Source: Bacillota bacterium (lineage in GTDB: Bacteria; Bacillota; Clostridia; Acetivibrionales; Acetivibrionaceae). From it: DNA of 64,000 bases. Position numbers and translations under genes: made by a program. The DNA is taken from NCBI GenBank assembly GCA_023421115.1, contig JAEZUI010000264.1, positions 1-64,000 on the forward strand, read 5' to 3'. Below the pieces are notes generated by a model that was given only the letters and a program-made list of their open reading frames with translations, was not told where the DNA came from and did not search any database. Positions 50,462 through 60,134 of the stretch are shown one piece after another (positions within the stretch are counted from its first letter, which is position 1; every line of letters begins with the position of its first letter).

Positions 50462-52813
50462 GTGAAGTTTAAGCCTAATTTTAAGTTTACGTTTTCTTTG
50501 CTGATTTTTTTATTAATGTTATTATTAGGATGTTCAAAAAGTTATTTTGTAGTACAAGCAGCTCCGGAAACTTCTAATGCTATTGTTGTTTCTGTGGATT
50601 GGGATGAAATAGACTTTGATGTTTCTCCTATCATAATAGAAGGAAGGACAATGGTTCCGTTAAGAGCTATTTTTGAAGCTCTTGACGCACAGGTTGAATG
50701 GGATGGTATAACCAGAACAGTAAAAGGATTCAGGCAAAATATAAATGTGAGCCTGTTAGTAGACAGTAAAACTGCTATAGTTAATGGAGAAGAAATCCAA
50801 CTGGATGTGCCAGCTACTATAGTGGCAGGAAGAACTTTGGTTCCTGCGAGGTTTATTTCTGAAAGTTTAGGAGCAAAGGTGACCTGGGATGCAAAATTGC
50901 GCAAAGTTGAAGTGTTGACCCAGGATGTAATACATATTACTGACAGTAATTTTGAAAAAGTAATTAGGAAAAGTATAAAAAAATACTCTGGGGACTTATT
51001 TTCCAGCGATTTAAAGAGCATTAAAGTTTTAGAAGGAAGAGAATCAGGTATATCCAATATTGAAGGCATACAATATATGAAAAATATTAAGTATTTATAC
51101 TTAGAAAAAAACAATATAAGTGATATAAGTTTACTATCAAGCTTAAATGAACTGGAAATGCTAAGCATTAGTGAAAATAGAATAGCAGACCTAAGCCCGC
51201 TTTCAACATTGACCAATCTTAAAATAATTTATATGCATACAAACCTCCTGAGGGATTTGACTCCCCTAAGCCCTTTGACCAATTTAGAGGAATTGTATTT
51301 AGGAGGAAACTATATAAAAGACATAGAACCTTTATCCACTCTTATAAATCTAAAAAGCTTATTTCTTGGGGACAATCAGATAATTGATCTTCACCCGATA
51401 GAAAAGCTTATAAATGTGATCAATTTAGATATTTATGCAAATTCTGTATTAGACATAACTCCTCTTAAATCATTAAATAAATTAGAAGAATTGTATATTG
51501 AATACTATGATGAAAAATCGCTGCTCAATGATATCCTCTATGAGAAATATGAAGATATGTTGCAAAAGGCAAAAGAGATAGTCAAGAGAGTTATAAAACC
51601 CGAAATGACTGATTTGGAAAAGGAGCTTGCACTTCATGATTATATAGTTTTAAATACCGTTTATGATTATGAAAATTATCTTCTAGATAAGGTTCCGGAA
51701 GAGTCACATCAGCCTTATGGGGTATTGGTAAACAAAGTTGCTGTATGTGACGGTTTTGCGAGAACAATTCAGATTTTATTGAATATGGTTGGCATAGAAA
51801 GCGAATTTGTACATGGAGATTCGGATAGTGAGAAGGGTTGGTATGGTCATGCATGGAATATTGTAAAGATTGATGGTGAGTACTTTCACTTAGATGTTAC
51901 GTTTAACAATATAGACAAAGATGACAGAAAAATTAAAAATGACTCCATAACGCATACTTATTTTAATATATCCGACAGACAAATTTCTTTTGATCACCGA
52001 TGGGAAAAAAGTGCATATACATCCTGTAATAGTGACAGCGAATATTTTACCCGGATAAGTGAATTAAAAGGGGATCGTATTATTGACGGAGATAATGCTT
52101 ACTTCATAGATAGAGAAAACAAAATTATAAAGATGAATATTGCCGATTCTACCACTGTAAGTCTTTCAGATAAAAAGGCTGAAATGATAGCAATGTATAA
52201 CGGTTTTATTTATTATATACATAACTTAAATGGTGATGCAAATGCGATCTATAAACTGAAAACCGATGGCACAGAAGAAACAAAAGTATATGATGGTTGG
52301 GCAAAATATCTCAAATCGGATGGGGAAAATGTATACTTCATCAATGAAGATGATAGAATAAGCAGGTTGACACAATCAGGAGCAGAAAGAATTACTTCAG
52401 GAACAGTAGTATCAGCTTTGTATTTTTCTCAGGATTATATAATATATAAGGCTTATAAATGGAATTCGGGAGCTAAGTTATACAAAATCAATAAAGTTAC
52501 CGAAGAGGATAATAGGATCGGTTTTGATTCGCCTTCAGGTTTTTCGTACTCAACTGCTTCTGGATATTTGACTTATTATTATACCCCCTTAGAAAGAGTA
52601 GTTGATGATTGGATTTATTACGTTAATGAAGATGAAGAAAACAGCTTATTTAAAATCAAAGTAGATGGCACGCGCAGGAATAGGCTAAACAATTCGGATA
52701 GTACAATAATAGATATTTATGGAGATTGGCTGTACTATCATAATAACAGTGACAATTCCAGAGTTTATAAAGTAAGAATTGATGGAACTGAGGACAGTAA
52801 GTTTTTGGACTAA
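50462..52813 (+). CDS. Surface lipoprotein: CuAO_N1, leucine-rich repeats, transglutaminase-like and beta-propeller-like domains
   Basis: A 783-residue exported protein. A hydrophobic signal peptide contains a lipobox-like LLLGC near residue 24. Then come a CuAO_N1 domain (about 38-155, GRTMVPLRAIFEALDAQVEW and GRTLVPARFISESLGAKVTW), internalin-type leucine-rich repeats (about 190-340, units such as LTNLEELYLGGNYIKDIEPL), a transglutaminase-like core (about 380-490) with Cys-His-Asp in VAVCDGFA, GHAWNI and HLDVTF, and a DUF5050-like C-terminal repeat region (about 525-783). The triad suggests a cysteine peptidase or acyltransferase acting at the cell surface. GTG 50462 is 6 nt after AAGGGTGG. 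No transmembrane or sortase motif follows. Confidence 0.85.
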   Translation: MKFKPNFKFTFSLLIFLLMLLLGCSKSYFVVQAAPETSNAIVVSVDWDEIDFDVSPIIIEGRTMVPLRAIFEALDAQVEWDGITRTVKGFRQNINVSLLVDSKTAIVNGEEIQLDVPATIVAGRTLVPARFISESLGAKVTWDAKLRKVEVLTQDVIHITDSNFEKVIRKSIKKYSGDLFSSDLKSIKVLEGRESGISNIEGIQYMKNIKYLYLEKNNISDISLLSSLNELEMLSISENRIADLSPLSTLTNLKIIYMHTNLLRDLTPLSPLTNLEELYLGGNYIKDIEPLSTLINLKSLFLGDNQIIDLHPIEKLINVINLDIYANSVLDITPLKSLNKLEELYIEYYDEKSLLNDILYEKYEDMLQKAKEIVKRVIKPEMTDLEKELALHDYIVLNTVYDYENYLLDKVPEESHQPYGVLVNKVAVCDGFARTIQILLNMVGIESEFVHGDSDSEKGWYGHAWNIVKIDGEYFHLDVTFNNIDKDDRKIKNDSITHTYFNISDRQISFDHRWEKSAYTSCNSDSEYFTRISELKGDRIIDGDNAYFIDRENKIIKMNIADSTTVSLSDKKAEMIAMYNGFIYYIHNLNGDANAIYKLKTDGTEETKVYDGWAKYLKSDGENVYFINEDDRISRLTQSGAERITSGTVVSALYFSQDYIIYKAYKWNSGAKLYKINKVTEEDNRIGFDSPSGFSYSTASGYLTYYYTPLERVVDDWIYYVNEDEENSLFKIKVDGTRRNRLNNSDSTIIDIYGDWLYYHNNSDNSRVYKVRIDGTEDSKFLD

Positions 52814-52819
52814 GTAAAA

Positions 52820-52849
52820 AAACAGTTTACATTGTGCTGTAAATTGTTT
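52820..52849 (+). terminator. Possible terminator after surface-protein gene
   Basis: A 12-bp stem AAACAGTTTACA / TGTAAATTGTTT with one G-T pair and a 6-nt loop; AT-rich and with only a short T-tail inside the stem. Confidence 0.45.
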
Positions 52850-52887
52850 AATATGTAAAATATAAACTTATAAGAGGGGTTAATCAT

Positions 52888-53616
52888 ATGGTAGAAATTA
52901 AAAATGTCACAAAGACCTACAGTGGTACGGTGAAAGCTGTTGATGACCTTAATATTACGATACAGGATGGCGAGATATTTGGTTTTTTAGGGCCTAACGG
53001 CGCCGGCAAAACCACAACAATAAAAATGATAACAGGTATTTTGAGACCTGATAGTGGAAATATAAGAATTAACGGCATAGATATAAATGAAAACCCTTTA
53101 GAAGCGAAAAAGAAATTTGGGTTTGTTCCCGATGATCCCAATATATTTTTAAGGCTAAAGGGAGTTGAATACCTTAATTTTATGGCAGATATGTACGAAG
53201 TCGCAGACGCTGACAGAAAGCAACGCATTGAAAGCCTTTCCGAAAGATTTGAAATGGGAGGTGCTCTAGGTGACCATATACAAAGTTATTCTCACGGTAT
53301 GAGGCAGAAAATTGTTATTATGGGTGTGTTAATACATAATCCGCCTGTATGGATATTAGATGAGCCAATGACAGGCCTTGATCCAAAATCCTCCTTTACT
53401 TTAAAAGAAATGATGAGAGAGCATGCTTCGGGAGGAAATACAGTGTTTTTTTCGACTCATGTGCTTGAAGTTGCTGAAAAAATATGCGATAAAGTAGCGA
53501 TTATAAATAAGGGTAAGATACTCTTTGCAGGAAAGCTTGAGGAAATGAGAGAACACTTTAAGAATAATCAATCCTTTGAAAAAATGTTTTTGGAGTTGAC
53601 TGAAAATGGACAATAA
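52888..53616 (+). CDS. ABC transporter ATP-binding protein
   Basis: A 242-residue ABC ATPase of the CcmA/NatA-type exporter group: Walker A GPNGAGKTTTIKMI, signature-like YSHGMRQKIVIMG, Walker B WILDEPMTGLDP and the switch histidine in FFSTHVLEV. ATG 52888 has AAGAGGGG upstream. It overlaps the permease gene by 11 nt. Substrate unknown. Confidence 0.93.
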   Translation: MVEIKNVTKTYSGTVKAVDDLNITIQDGEIFGFLGPNGAGKTTTIKMITGILRPDSGNIRINGIDINENPLEAKKKFGFVPDDPNIFLRLKGVEYLNFMADMYEVADADRKQRIESLSERFEMGGALGDHIQSYSHGMRQKIVIMGVLIHNPPVWILDEPMTGLDPKSSFTLKEMMREHASGGNTVFFSTHVLEVAEKICDKVAIINKGKILFAGKLEEMREHFKNNQSFEKMFLELTENGQ

Positions 53617-55270
53617 ACTCATTATACTTACCAAAGCACTGCTAAAAAACGGTTTTGGTATAAAAGCAACTGGAAAAAAGAAAGTCAGGCAGATTATATT
53701 TATAATACTGATAGCCTTGTGTTTTGTACCGCTCTTTATAAGTCTGTCGTTTTTTGTTTCAACAATGTACGATGCGCTTAAGGTTATAGAGCAAGAAGGA
53801 TTAATCTTAAGTCTTGGAGTTGCAATTACTTCATTTACGATATTTTTCTTTGGCGTGTTTTATGTCATTAATATTTTTTACTATTCCGATGATGTAGAGA
53901 ATCTTTTGCCGCTTCCTTTAAAACCTTCCGAAATAATTGGAGCGAAGTTCCTTGTTACAGTAGTATACGAATACCTTACTGAACTAATACTATTGTTGCC
54001 TTTGTTTATTGTTTATGCGTATAAAAGTGGTGCTTCGCTTATGTATTACATCTATGCACTAGTAGTTTTTGTTCTTGTGCCCGTTGTACCGCTTTCGATT
54101 GCGTCAGTTTTAGTTATGATAATCATGAGGTTTACAGGCATAGCAAAAAACCGTGACCGATTCAAAATGGTAGGCGGTTTGATAGCAATGTTTGGGGCTA
54201 TTGGTTTTAATGCTGTAATACAGCAGTTTGCATCAAAGAGTGTGGCACCTGAAAAACTTCAGGAAATGTTTACACAAGGACAGAATTCCATGGTTGAATT
54301 TGTATCGAGAATTTTTCCTGGGTCAAAATTTGCGGCGCTTAGTATCGTATATAATACAAGTGTTCAAGGGATAGTAAACCTTCTGATTTTTATTTTAATT
54401 ACTGTAGCAAGCTTTTTGATATTTTTATATATTGGTGAGTTGTTGTATTTCAGGGGCGTAATTGGTATTTCCGAAAGCGCAGCAAAAAGAAAGAAGGTCA
54501 GTAGTGAGGAACTCGGAAAGCTTAGTATCCGCCAATCAAAATTAAAAGCATATACAATTAAAGAGCTGAAACTTCTTTTTAGAACACCTATCTATTTCAT
54601 GAACTGTGTTCTGATAAATTTTTTGTTTCCCATACTTATGCTTATACCATTTTTAACTCAATCTCAGGGGGGCAGCGAACTAGAAAGCATTAAGACAATT
54701 ATGTACAGTGGGGTTTATGAAGGTGTTATTGTTGCAGCAGGGTTTGCCTCAACGATGTTAATCTCAACCATTAACTCAATAACTTCAACTTCCATTTCAA
54801 GAGAAGGTCAAAATTTGTATATAAGCAAATACATACCTACTTCTTATCAAACGCAAATATTGGCTAAAGCCCTATCAGGAACAATTATTTCTCTGATAGG
54901 GGTAGTTACAATACTTACAAGTGTGACAGTATTTTTACGTATACCGCTGCATTTAGTATTTATGATAGCCGGTATAAGTTTGTTTGGAATAGTTTGTATG
55001 TCTTTTATAGGAGTGATGATTGATCTCTTCCATCCGAAACTCAATTGGGATAATGAACAAAAGGCTGTGAAGCAGAATTTCAACCCTTTGTTCCATATGC
55101 TCTTAGGTGCAATTTTTGGTGCAGCAACTGTTTGGGCTTCTATTGTGTTTGATTTTAATGCACTTACAACACTTGGCATTATCGTTCTTGTTTTTGGAAT
55201 TATTGATTTGGTTTTGTATAAGATTATAACAACAAAGGGCGTAAAGTTGTTTAAGGATATAGAAGTGTAA
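53606..55270 (+). CDS. ABC transporter permease, ABC-2-like exporter
   Basis: A 554-residue membrane protein with about 12 hydrophobic segments in two blocks, consistent with a fused ABC exporter permease. Conserved-looking soluble segments include DDVENLLPLPLKPSEIIGAK (about residue 95), YTIKELKLLFRTPIYFMN (about 315) and FHPKLNWDNEQKAVKQNFN (about 480), a pattern seen in the putative ABC exporter family of Firmicutes. It pairs with the ATPase gene it overlaps and ends 16 nt from the convergent cpsB-like gene. Substrate unknown. Confidence 0.85.
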   Translation: MDNKLIILTKALLKNGFGIKATGKKKVRQIIFIILIALCFVPLFISLSFFVSTMYDALKVIEQEGLILSLGVAITSFTIFFFGVFYVINIFYYSDDVENLLPLPLKPSEIIGAKFLVTVVYEYLTELILLLPLFIVYAYKSGASLMYYIYALVVFVLVPVVPLSIASVLVMIIMRFTGIAKNRDRFKMVGGLIAMFGAIGFNAVIQQFASKSVAPEKLQEMFTQGQNSMVEFVSRIFPGSKFAALSIVYNTSVQGIVNLLIFILITVASFLIFLYIGELLYFRGVIGISESAAKRKKVSSEELGKLSIRQSKLKAYTIKELKLLFRTPIYFMNCVLINFLFPILMLIPFLTQSQGGSELESIKTIMYSGVYEGVIVAAGFASTMLISTINSITSTSISREGQNLYISKYIPTSYQTQILAKALSGTIISLIGVVTILTSVTVFLRIPLHLVFMIAGISLFGIVCMSFIGVMIDLFHPKLNWDNEQKAVKQNFNPLFHMLLGAIFGAATVWASIVFDFNALTTLGIIVLVFGIIDLVLYKIITTKGVKLFKDIEV

Positions 55271-55286
55271 AGAATCGTAGGAAATT

Positions 55287-56006
55287 TTATTCTTTGTGTA
55301 CCTCTTGAGTAATTGGAGGAGTAATAATGACACTTTGATTATAGGTAAATATTTTGTCACTATACTCTTTTCCAGCCCAGTTTTTTACTATATCATATGA
55401 CTTCTTGTATAGCTCATAATCCTCGGGCTTATGAGCGTCGGATGCTACAAATTGGATCAAGTTCATGTCGATAAGCTTTTTGGCAAATCTTTTGACGTTT
55501 GAACCATGAACTCCAACCAAGCTTGCAGCATCCAGTTGAACAAGGCATCCTGTTTCAATCAATTCAATGAACTTTTGCATGTTTCTTACAAAGTACATGT
55601 TCCTTTCAGGATGTGCTATAATGGGGACTATTCCTTCCGAGTGTAGTTTTAAAATGGTTTCATTAATGTTAACCGGCATTATATCAAAGGGAAGCTCAAA
55701 CAGTAAGTACTTGGACTTGTTCAGAGTATAATCGCCTTTTTGTGTAAGCACATCGTTAATTGAAGAAATTAGAAATACTTCATAGCCTAAAAACAATTCC
55801 ACCCCAAAGTCTCTTGTTCTGGATTTGATTTTATAGAAATTTTCCAGGACTTTATCTGAATTATAAACGTATTTATTATAATGGGGGGTAACAATAATTT
55901 TATCCACTCCTAGGTTTTCAGCTTCCAAAACCATTCTTGCAGAATCTTTAATTGTTGAAGGTCCATCATCTACCCCAAAAATAATATGACAATGTATATC
56001 AATCAT
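55287..56006 (-). CDS. Tyrosine-protein phosphatase, PHP family (CpsB/YwqE-like)
   Basis: A 239-residue metal-dependent phosphatase that dephosphorylates the capsule/exopolysaccharide tyrosine kinase. PHP-domain metal motifs: DIHCHIIFGVDDGP at the N-terminus, ENLGVDKIIVTPHYN, PIIAHPERN and VASDAHKPEDY. ATG 56006 has AGAGGGG upstream and overlaps the kinase gene by 8 nt. Gene order on the minus strand is cpsC - cpsD - cpsB. Confidence 0.93.
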   Translation of the reverse strand: MIDIHCHIIFGVDDGPSTIKDSARMVLEAENLGVDKIIVTPHYNKYVYNSDKVLENFYKIKSRTRDFGVELFLGYEVFLISSINDVLTQKGDYTLNKSKYLLFELPFDIMPVNINETILKLHSEGIVPIIAHPERNMYFVRNMQKFIELIETGCLVQLDAASLVGVHGSNVKRFAKKLIDMNLIQFVASDAHKPEDYELYKKSYDIVKNWAGKEYSDKIFTYNQSVIITPPITQEVHKE

Positions 56007-56739
56007 ATTTTCCCCTCTTTAAAGCTTTAATTACTTCCGACCACTTTTTGATGTACTTTTTATTGGAACTATAATAGTCATAACTACCATAATAACTCTT
56101 GTATTCCGACTTGTTTATTTTGTTTAAAACAGTGCCTAATATATTAGCGTTAGCTTTTATTAGTTGATCTTTCATTCTTAAGGCATTCTGGCACTTCACT
56201 GCATTAGCTTCAATAACAATAATTGTTCCGTCAACCTGAGCAGCAATGACAGCTGCATCTATAACACTGCCTAAGGGTGGAGTGTCGATAATAACTATAT
56301 CAAAAAGTTCTGCCAATCCGTGAATAAAGTTGCTGAATTTAACAGATGTTATTAGTTCACCAGGATTGTTAACCTTAATACCGCAGGTTATAAAGCTGAA
56401 GCCTTCGATATCAGTTTTATTTATTATTTCCTCAAGCTTTACCTGACCTAAGATATAGTTTGTAAGGCCTTTTAAATTGCTGCTCATAAAGTATTTGAAC
56501 GGCATTGGTTTGCGTAAATCGGCGTCAACATATAAAACTCTCATACCTGCCTTAGCCATAGAAATACTTAAATTTATTGAGGTTGTCGATTTTCCTTCAC
56601 CGGGGCCGTAACTTGTAAGTGCAAAAGTTCTGATTTTTTTGTTTGACTCACAGAATTGAATGTTTGCCCTCAATACTTTATAAGCTTCTTCTACAGTTTG
56701 ATTTAAGTCATATTTAACAACATAGCTTATTTCCGGCAA
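55999..56739 (-). CDS. Bacterial tyrosine kinase (CpsD/YwqD-like)
   Basis: A 246-residue BY-kinase that polymerises or regulates exopolysaccharide with its membrane activator. Walker A YGPGEGKSTTS (about 44-54), Walker A' VLYVDADLRKP, Walker B IVIIDTPPLG, and a C-terminal tyrosine cluster (YKSYYGSYDYY and further tyrosines, about 213-230) for autophosphorylation. In Firmicutes the kinase and its transmembrane activator are separate proteins, as here (activator at 56752-57420). Confidence 0.94.
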   Translation of the reverse strand: MPEISYVVKYDLNQTVEEAYKVLRANIQFCESNKKIRTFALTSYGPGEGKSTTSINLSISMAKAGMRVLYVDADLRKPMPFKYFMSSNLKGLTNYILGQVKLEEIINKTDIEGFSFITCGIKVNNPGELITSVKFSNFIHGLAELFDIVIIDTPPLGSVIDAAVIAAQVDGTIIVIEANAVKCQNALRMKDQLIKANANILGTVLNKINKSEYKSYYGSYDYYSSNKKYIKKWSEVIKALKRGKYD

Positions 56740-56751
56740 TTAAAGCACCTC

Positions 56752-57420
56752 CTATTTAATGTTAAATGAAGGTATAGTCCCAAGTACGTTTAGCTCTAAA
56801 TATGTTTCTATATCTTCAGATGTTTTGATAGTTTCATTTATTATTTCTAATAGGTAAAACATACCTGCAGTTGCCACTAAGCTTATTAGAAAAGCTATTA
56901 CAGTGTAAAGTGCAGGTTGGGGTTTAATAGGTGTCTGTGGGATTACTGCAGTGTCTACAATACTCACGTTGTCTATTTTTGCAAGGCTTTTGGCTTCACT
57001 TATAAACACCTCACATATTTTATTTGAAAGCTCTGCACTTCTTACAGGGTAGGTGTCTTCCACTTTGATTTCCAACACTCTAGTATCATTTTTTGAGCTA
57101 ACTGTAATTTTATTAGCTAATTGGCTTGGAGTAATATCTGTTATTTTCATTTCGTCTAAAGCTGTTCTAACAATAAGTTTGCTTTTAATTAACTCTCTAT
57201 AGTCTTTGACCAATTGTTGATTTGTAAGTAGATCATTATAAGTTACATCGCCTTCGGAAGCTGTTTTTTGACTGATTATATAGAGCGTTGACGAGGCTTC
57301 ATATACAGGAGAGATAAAAAACACACTTCCAAAAGCTGCAATAACAGATACAAGAATAGAAATCAATACAATAAACACTATTTTTTTTCTTATAATTATT
57401 ATAAACTGTTTTAGTTCCAC
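56752..57420 (-). CDS. Chain-length determinant / kinase activator (CpsC/Wzz-like)
   Basis: A 222-residue membrane protein with two transmembrane helices (about 15-38 and 172-194) flanking an extracytoplasmic Wzz domain. The proline-rich IPQTPIKPQPALYT stretch just before TM2 is the family hallmark. The short cytoplasmic tail would activate the kinase encoded next. GTG 57420 is preferred (AAGGTGAT 6 nt upstream); GTG 57429 is an alternative. Confidence 0.9.
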   Translation of the reverse strand: MELKQFIIIIRKKIVFIVLISILVSVIAAFGSVFFISPVYEASSTLYIISQKTASEGDVTYNDLLTNQQLVKDYRELIKSKLIVRTALDEMKITDITPSQLANKITVSSKNDTRVLEIKVEDTYPVRSAELSNKICEVFISEAKSLAKIDNVSIVDTAVIPQTPIKPQPALYTVIAFLISLVATAGMFYLLEIINETIKTSEDIETYLELNVLGTIPSFNIK

Positions 57421-57522
57421 TAAAATCACCTTTTCGAATTATTGATTTTTAAACTAATCATGTTTTATAGTATTCGATTTATTAAAAAAAATTACCATGC
57501 GGTTGTTTTTGTTTAGATATAA

Positions 57523-57575
57523 ACACTCAAGCCGCAGTTGTAATTATTCTTTTACATAAGGTGCAGCTTGAGTAT
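57523..57575 (-). terminator. Probable terminator of the small membrane-protein gene
   Basis: Near-perfect stem ATACTCAAGCTGCA / CGCGGCTTGAGTGT-type (57562-57575 with 57523-57536), read on the minus strand just after the stop at 57592, with a T-rich tail (GTTTATAT). The loop is about 25 nt. Confidence 0.5.
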
Positions 57576-57591
57576 CATATGCTTTTTTATT

Positions 57592-57921
57592 CTAGTTCTC
57601 GTTTCTATTTCTTAGCCAGAATATTTTTGCTAGTATTCCGAAAATAATTCCAAGTATTGTTGCTACTATAATACTAAGAATACCGTATTTTAGGACAAAA
57701 CTTAGACAAAGAAAATGCTCATAAAGGTCTCCTACAGTATAAACATTGTTGAAAATACGTAGTCCGATAAGGTTGATTAAAAATATAAATAAATCAAATA
57801 TCAGAGCGGTAGCTACAATTGTCCTTTGTCTTACTCGAGATAACCAGTTATAATACCATTCAGAAATTAATCCCGGAACTATGAGCATAAAAAAGTAAAT
57901 AATAGCACTAAGCAATACCAT
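57592..57921 (-). CDS. Small membrane protein, unknown
   Basis: A 109-residue protein with three hydrophobic segments (about 2-20, 34-53, 75-99) and a basic loop (SRVRQRT). I do not recognise the family. ATG 57921 has AAAGGAGAG 6 nt upstream, so translation is well supported. It lies between the kinase module and the divergent glycan genes and may belong to the envelope locus. Confidence 0.7.
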   Translation of the reverse strand: MVLLSAIIYFFMLIVPGLISEWYYNWLSRVRQRTIVATALIFDLFIFLINLIGLRIFNNVYTVGDLYEHFLCLSFVLKYGILSIIVATILGIIFGILAKIFWLRNRNEN

Positions 57922-58165
57922 GTTTTACTCTCCTTTCTATAAGATACATAATTACTCTATTAACATAATACTCATCATGGCTGTTTAAGGTTCCATGTAT
58001 TCTAAATTTAAATTGTAAAATATTCAGTGATTCTGATTAACATCTATTAGCTATCTTACATAATATACATTATGCTATTTAAGTCATAATTTACGTATAA
58101 AAGTCTTTAGTGAACCTTTGTATATTCTGAAATTATGTAGGTTTTTTAATTGGGAGGTCTTTAAT

Positions 58166-59989
58166 TTGAAGAATCTGAAAAATAAAATATATTTACTACT
58201 AGATTGTATATTTGTAAATGCTGCTATATGTATTGGGTTAATAATTAAGTTTGATGCAGATGTTCCGGTAATTTTTCTAAGAATGCTCCCTTTAACTTGC
58301 ATTTTTACGACAGTGGTAAGCCTTACAATATTTTTTTTGTTTGATATCTACTCAATGCTATGGACTTACGCAAGTGTGGAAGAACTTATAAGAATACTTT
58401 TGGCAACTTTAGCAGCATTAGTAGTACAATGTCTTTTTGCTATTTCTTCACACATTTTATATCCGATTTCCGTTTATATTATCAGTTGGATGATTTCTTT
58501 TTTCTGGGTAGGGGGAAGCAGATATAGTAGCAGAATAATAAAGAATTTGAGAATTAAAAAGAAAAAAAGATATCATAAAAAAAGAATAATGATTATAGGA
58601 GCGGGTGAAGCAGCTTCGCTTTTAATTAAGGAGATGAAGAATAATAAACTCAGTATTTATGAACCGGTAGTTGCAGTTGATGATGATAATAATAAACACA
58701 ATACACAAATAAACGGAGTTCTTGTGGTGGGGGGCAGAAAAAAAATTAAAAAAACTGCAATGGATATGAATATTGAAGAAATTGTCTTAGCGATGCCTTC
58801 TGTTAAAAAAAGAGAAACACTCAAGATTATAGATATATGCCAAAAGACGGGATGCAAATTAAAAGTATTGCCAAGCGTTTATAGCTTAGTAAATGAAGAA
58901 GTGAGCATTAGAAAAATTAGAGATGTTACAGTTGAGGATCTTCTGCAAAGGGATGAAATTTCACTTTCTATAGAAGAGATATCTTTTTATCTTAAAGGTA
59001 AAACCATTTTAGTTACAGGCGGAGGAGGTTCTATTGGAACAGAGCTTTGTAGGCAAATAGCATCTTATAAGCCTAAAACTCTTTTGGTATTTGATATATA
59101 CGAAAATGGTGCTTATGATCTTCAAAACGAGCTCATACAGAGATACAAAAATCAATTGGATATTAAGGTGATAATAGGTTCAATTAGAGATAAAAAAAGA
59201 TTAAACTATGTTTTTTCACAGCATAAGCCGGAGATAATATTTCACGCAGCAGCTCACAAGCATGTTCCTCTTATGGAATTTAATCCTCAGGAAGCTGTTA
59301 AGAACAATGTATTTGGTACTTTAAATCTCGTTGAATGTGCTCACGAGTGTAACTGCAAAAAGTTTGTGCTGATATCTACCGATAAAGCGGTTAATCCAAC
59401 AAGTATAATGGGTGCAACAAAGAGGATTGCCGAGTTGATAGTACAATACATGAATAGTGTCAGCGAAACAAAATTTTCAGCAGTAAGGTTCGGAAATGTA
59501 TTAGGCAGTAATGGAAGTGTTATTCCACTTTTTAAAAAGCAAATTGAATATGGAGGACCTATAACTATAACCCACCCGGAAGTAACCCGGTATTTTATGA
59601 CAATACCTGAGGCAGTAAGCCTTGTTATTCAATCTGGTTCAATGATGGCGGGTGGAGAAATATTTGTGCTTGATATGGGGAAACCAGTTAAAATTCTTGA
59701 CCTTGCTAAGTCATTGATTTATTTGTCTGGATTGATACCGGAAATTGATATAGATATTGAATACATTGGGTTAAGACCAGGGGAAAAGCTTTATGAAGAG
59801 TTGCTTATTTTAGAGGATGGGGTAAACGTAACAAAGAATGATAAAATTTTTATTGAGAAGTGTGAGGAAATCAATCTTGATACCTATATGAATAAAATAA
59901 AATCTTTTGAGTTGGATAAGCTGGATGATCCATACGAAGTTATCAAATTAATAATTAAAATAATTCCGTCTTATAAAGGTAAAATGTAA
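58166..59989 (+). CDS. Membrane-bound UDP-sugar 4,6-dehydratase (PglF/CapD/FlaA1 type)
   Basis: A 607-residue enzyme. The N-terminal part has four to five transmembrane segments (about 1-120), then a CoA-binding-like Rossmann domain (IMIIGAGEAASLLIKEM, about 148) and the catalytic NAD-binding domain (ILVTGGGGSIGTELCRQIAS, about 282). The active-site region ISTDKAVNPTSIMGATKRIA replaces the usual YxxxK with MxxxK, as in the PglF/CapD group that converts UDP-GlcNAc to UDP-4-keto-6-deoxy-HexNAc. TTG 58166 follows GGGAGG by 8 nt. It opens the glycan gene set. Confidence 0.9.
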   Translation: MKNLKNKIYLLLDCIFVNAAICIGLIIKFDADVPVIFLRMLPLTCIFTTVVSLTIFFLFDIYSMLWTYASVEELIRILLATLAALVVQCLFAISSHILYPISVYIISWMISFFWVGGSRYSSRIIKNLRIKKKKRYHKKRIMIIGAGEAASLLIKEMKNNKLSIYEPVVAVDDDNNKHNTQINGVLVVGGRKKIKKTAMDMNIEEIVLAMPSVKKRETLKIIDICQKTGCKLKVLPSVYSLVNEEVSIRKIRDVTVEDLLQRDEISLSIEEISFYLKGKTILVTGGGGSIGTELCRQIASYKPKTLLVFDIYENGAYDLQNELIQRYKNQLDIKVIIGSIRDKKRLNYVFSQHKPEIIFHAAAHKHVPLMEFNPQEAVKNNVFGTLNLVECAHECNCKKFVLISTDKAVNPTSIMGATKRIAELIVQYMNSVSETKFSAVRFGNVLGSNGSVIPLFKKQIEYGGPITITHPEVTRYFMTIPEAVSLVIQSGSMMAGGEIFVLDMGKPVKILDLAKSLIYLSGLIPEIDIDIEYIGLRPGEKLYEELLILEDGVNVTKNDKIFIEKCEEINLDTYMNKIKSFELDKLDDPYEVIKLIIKIIPSYKGKM

Positions 59990-60134
59990 CCATTTATTGG
60001 CGACCTTCATATCATAAGGTATAGGTAAACATCCATGAGGATTGATCTTTTTCTATCAAAGTATAATAGTCTTTTAAGAAAATAGCTATAAAAGAAATTC
60101 TTAATTAACTCACAATAGAAGGGAGTATAAATCA

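Noticed and set aside
51050..51500. CRISPR-like or satellite repeat
   Set aside because: Periodicity of about 66 bp comes from in-frame leucine-rich repeats; no direct-repeat/spacer structure exists.
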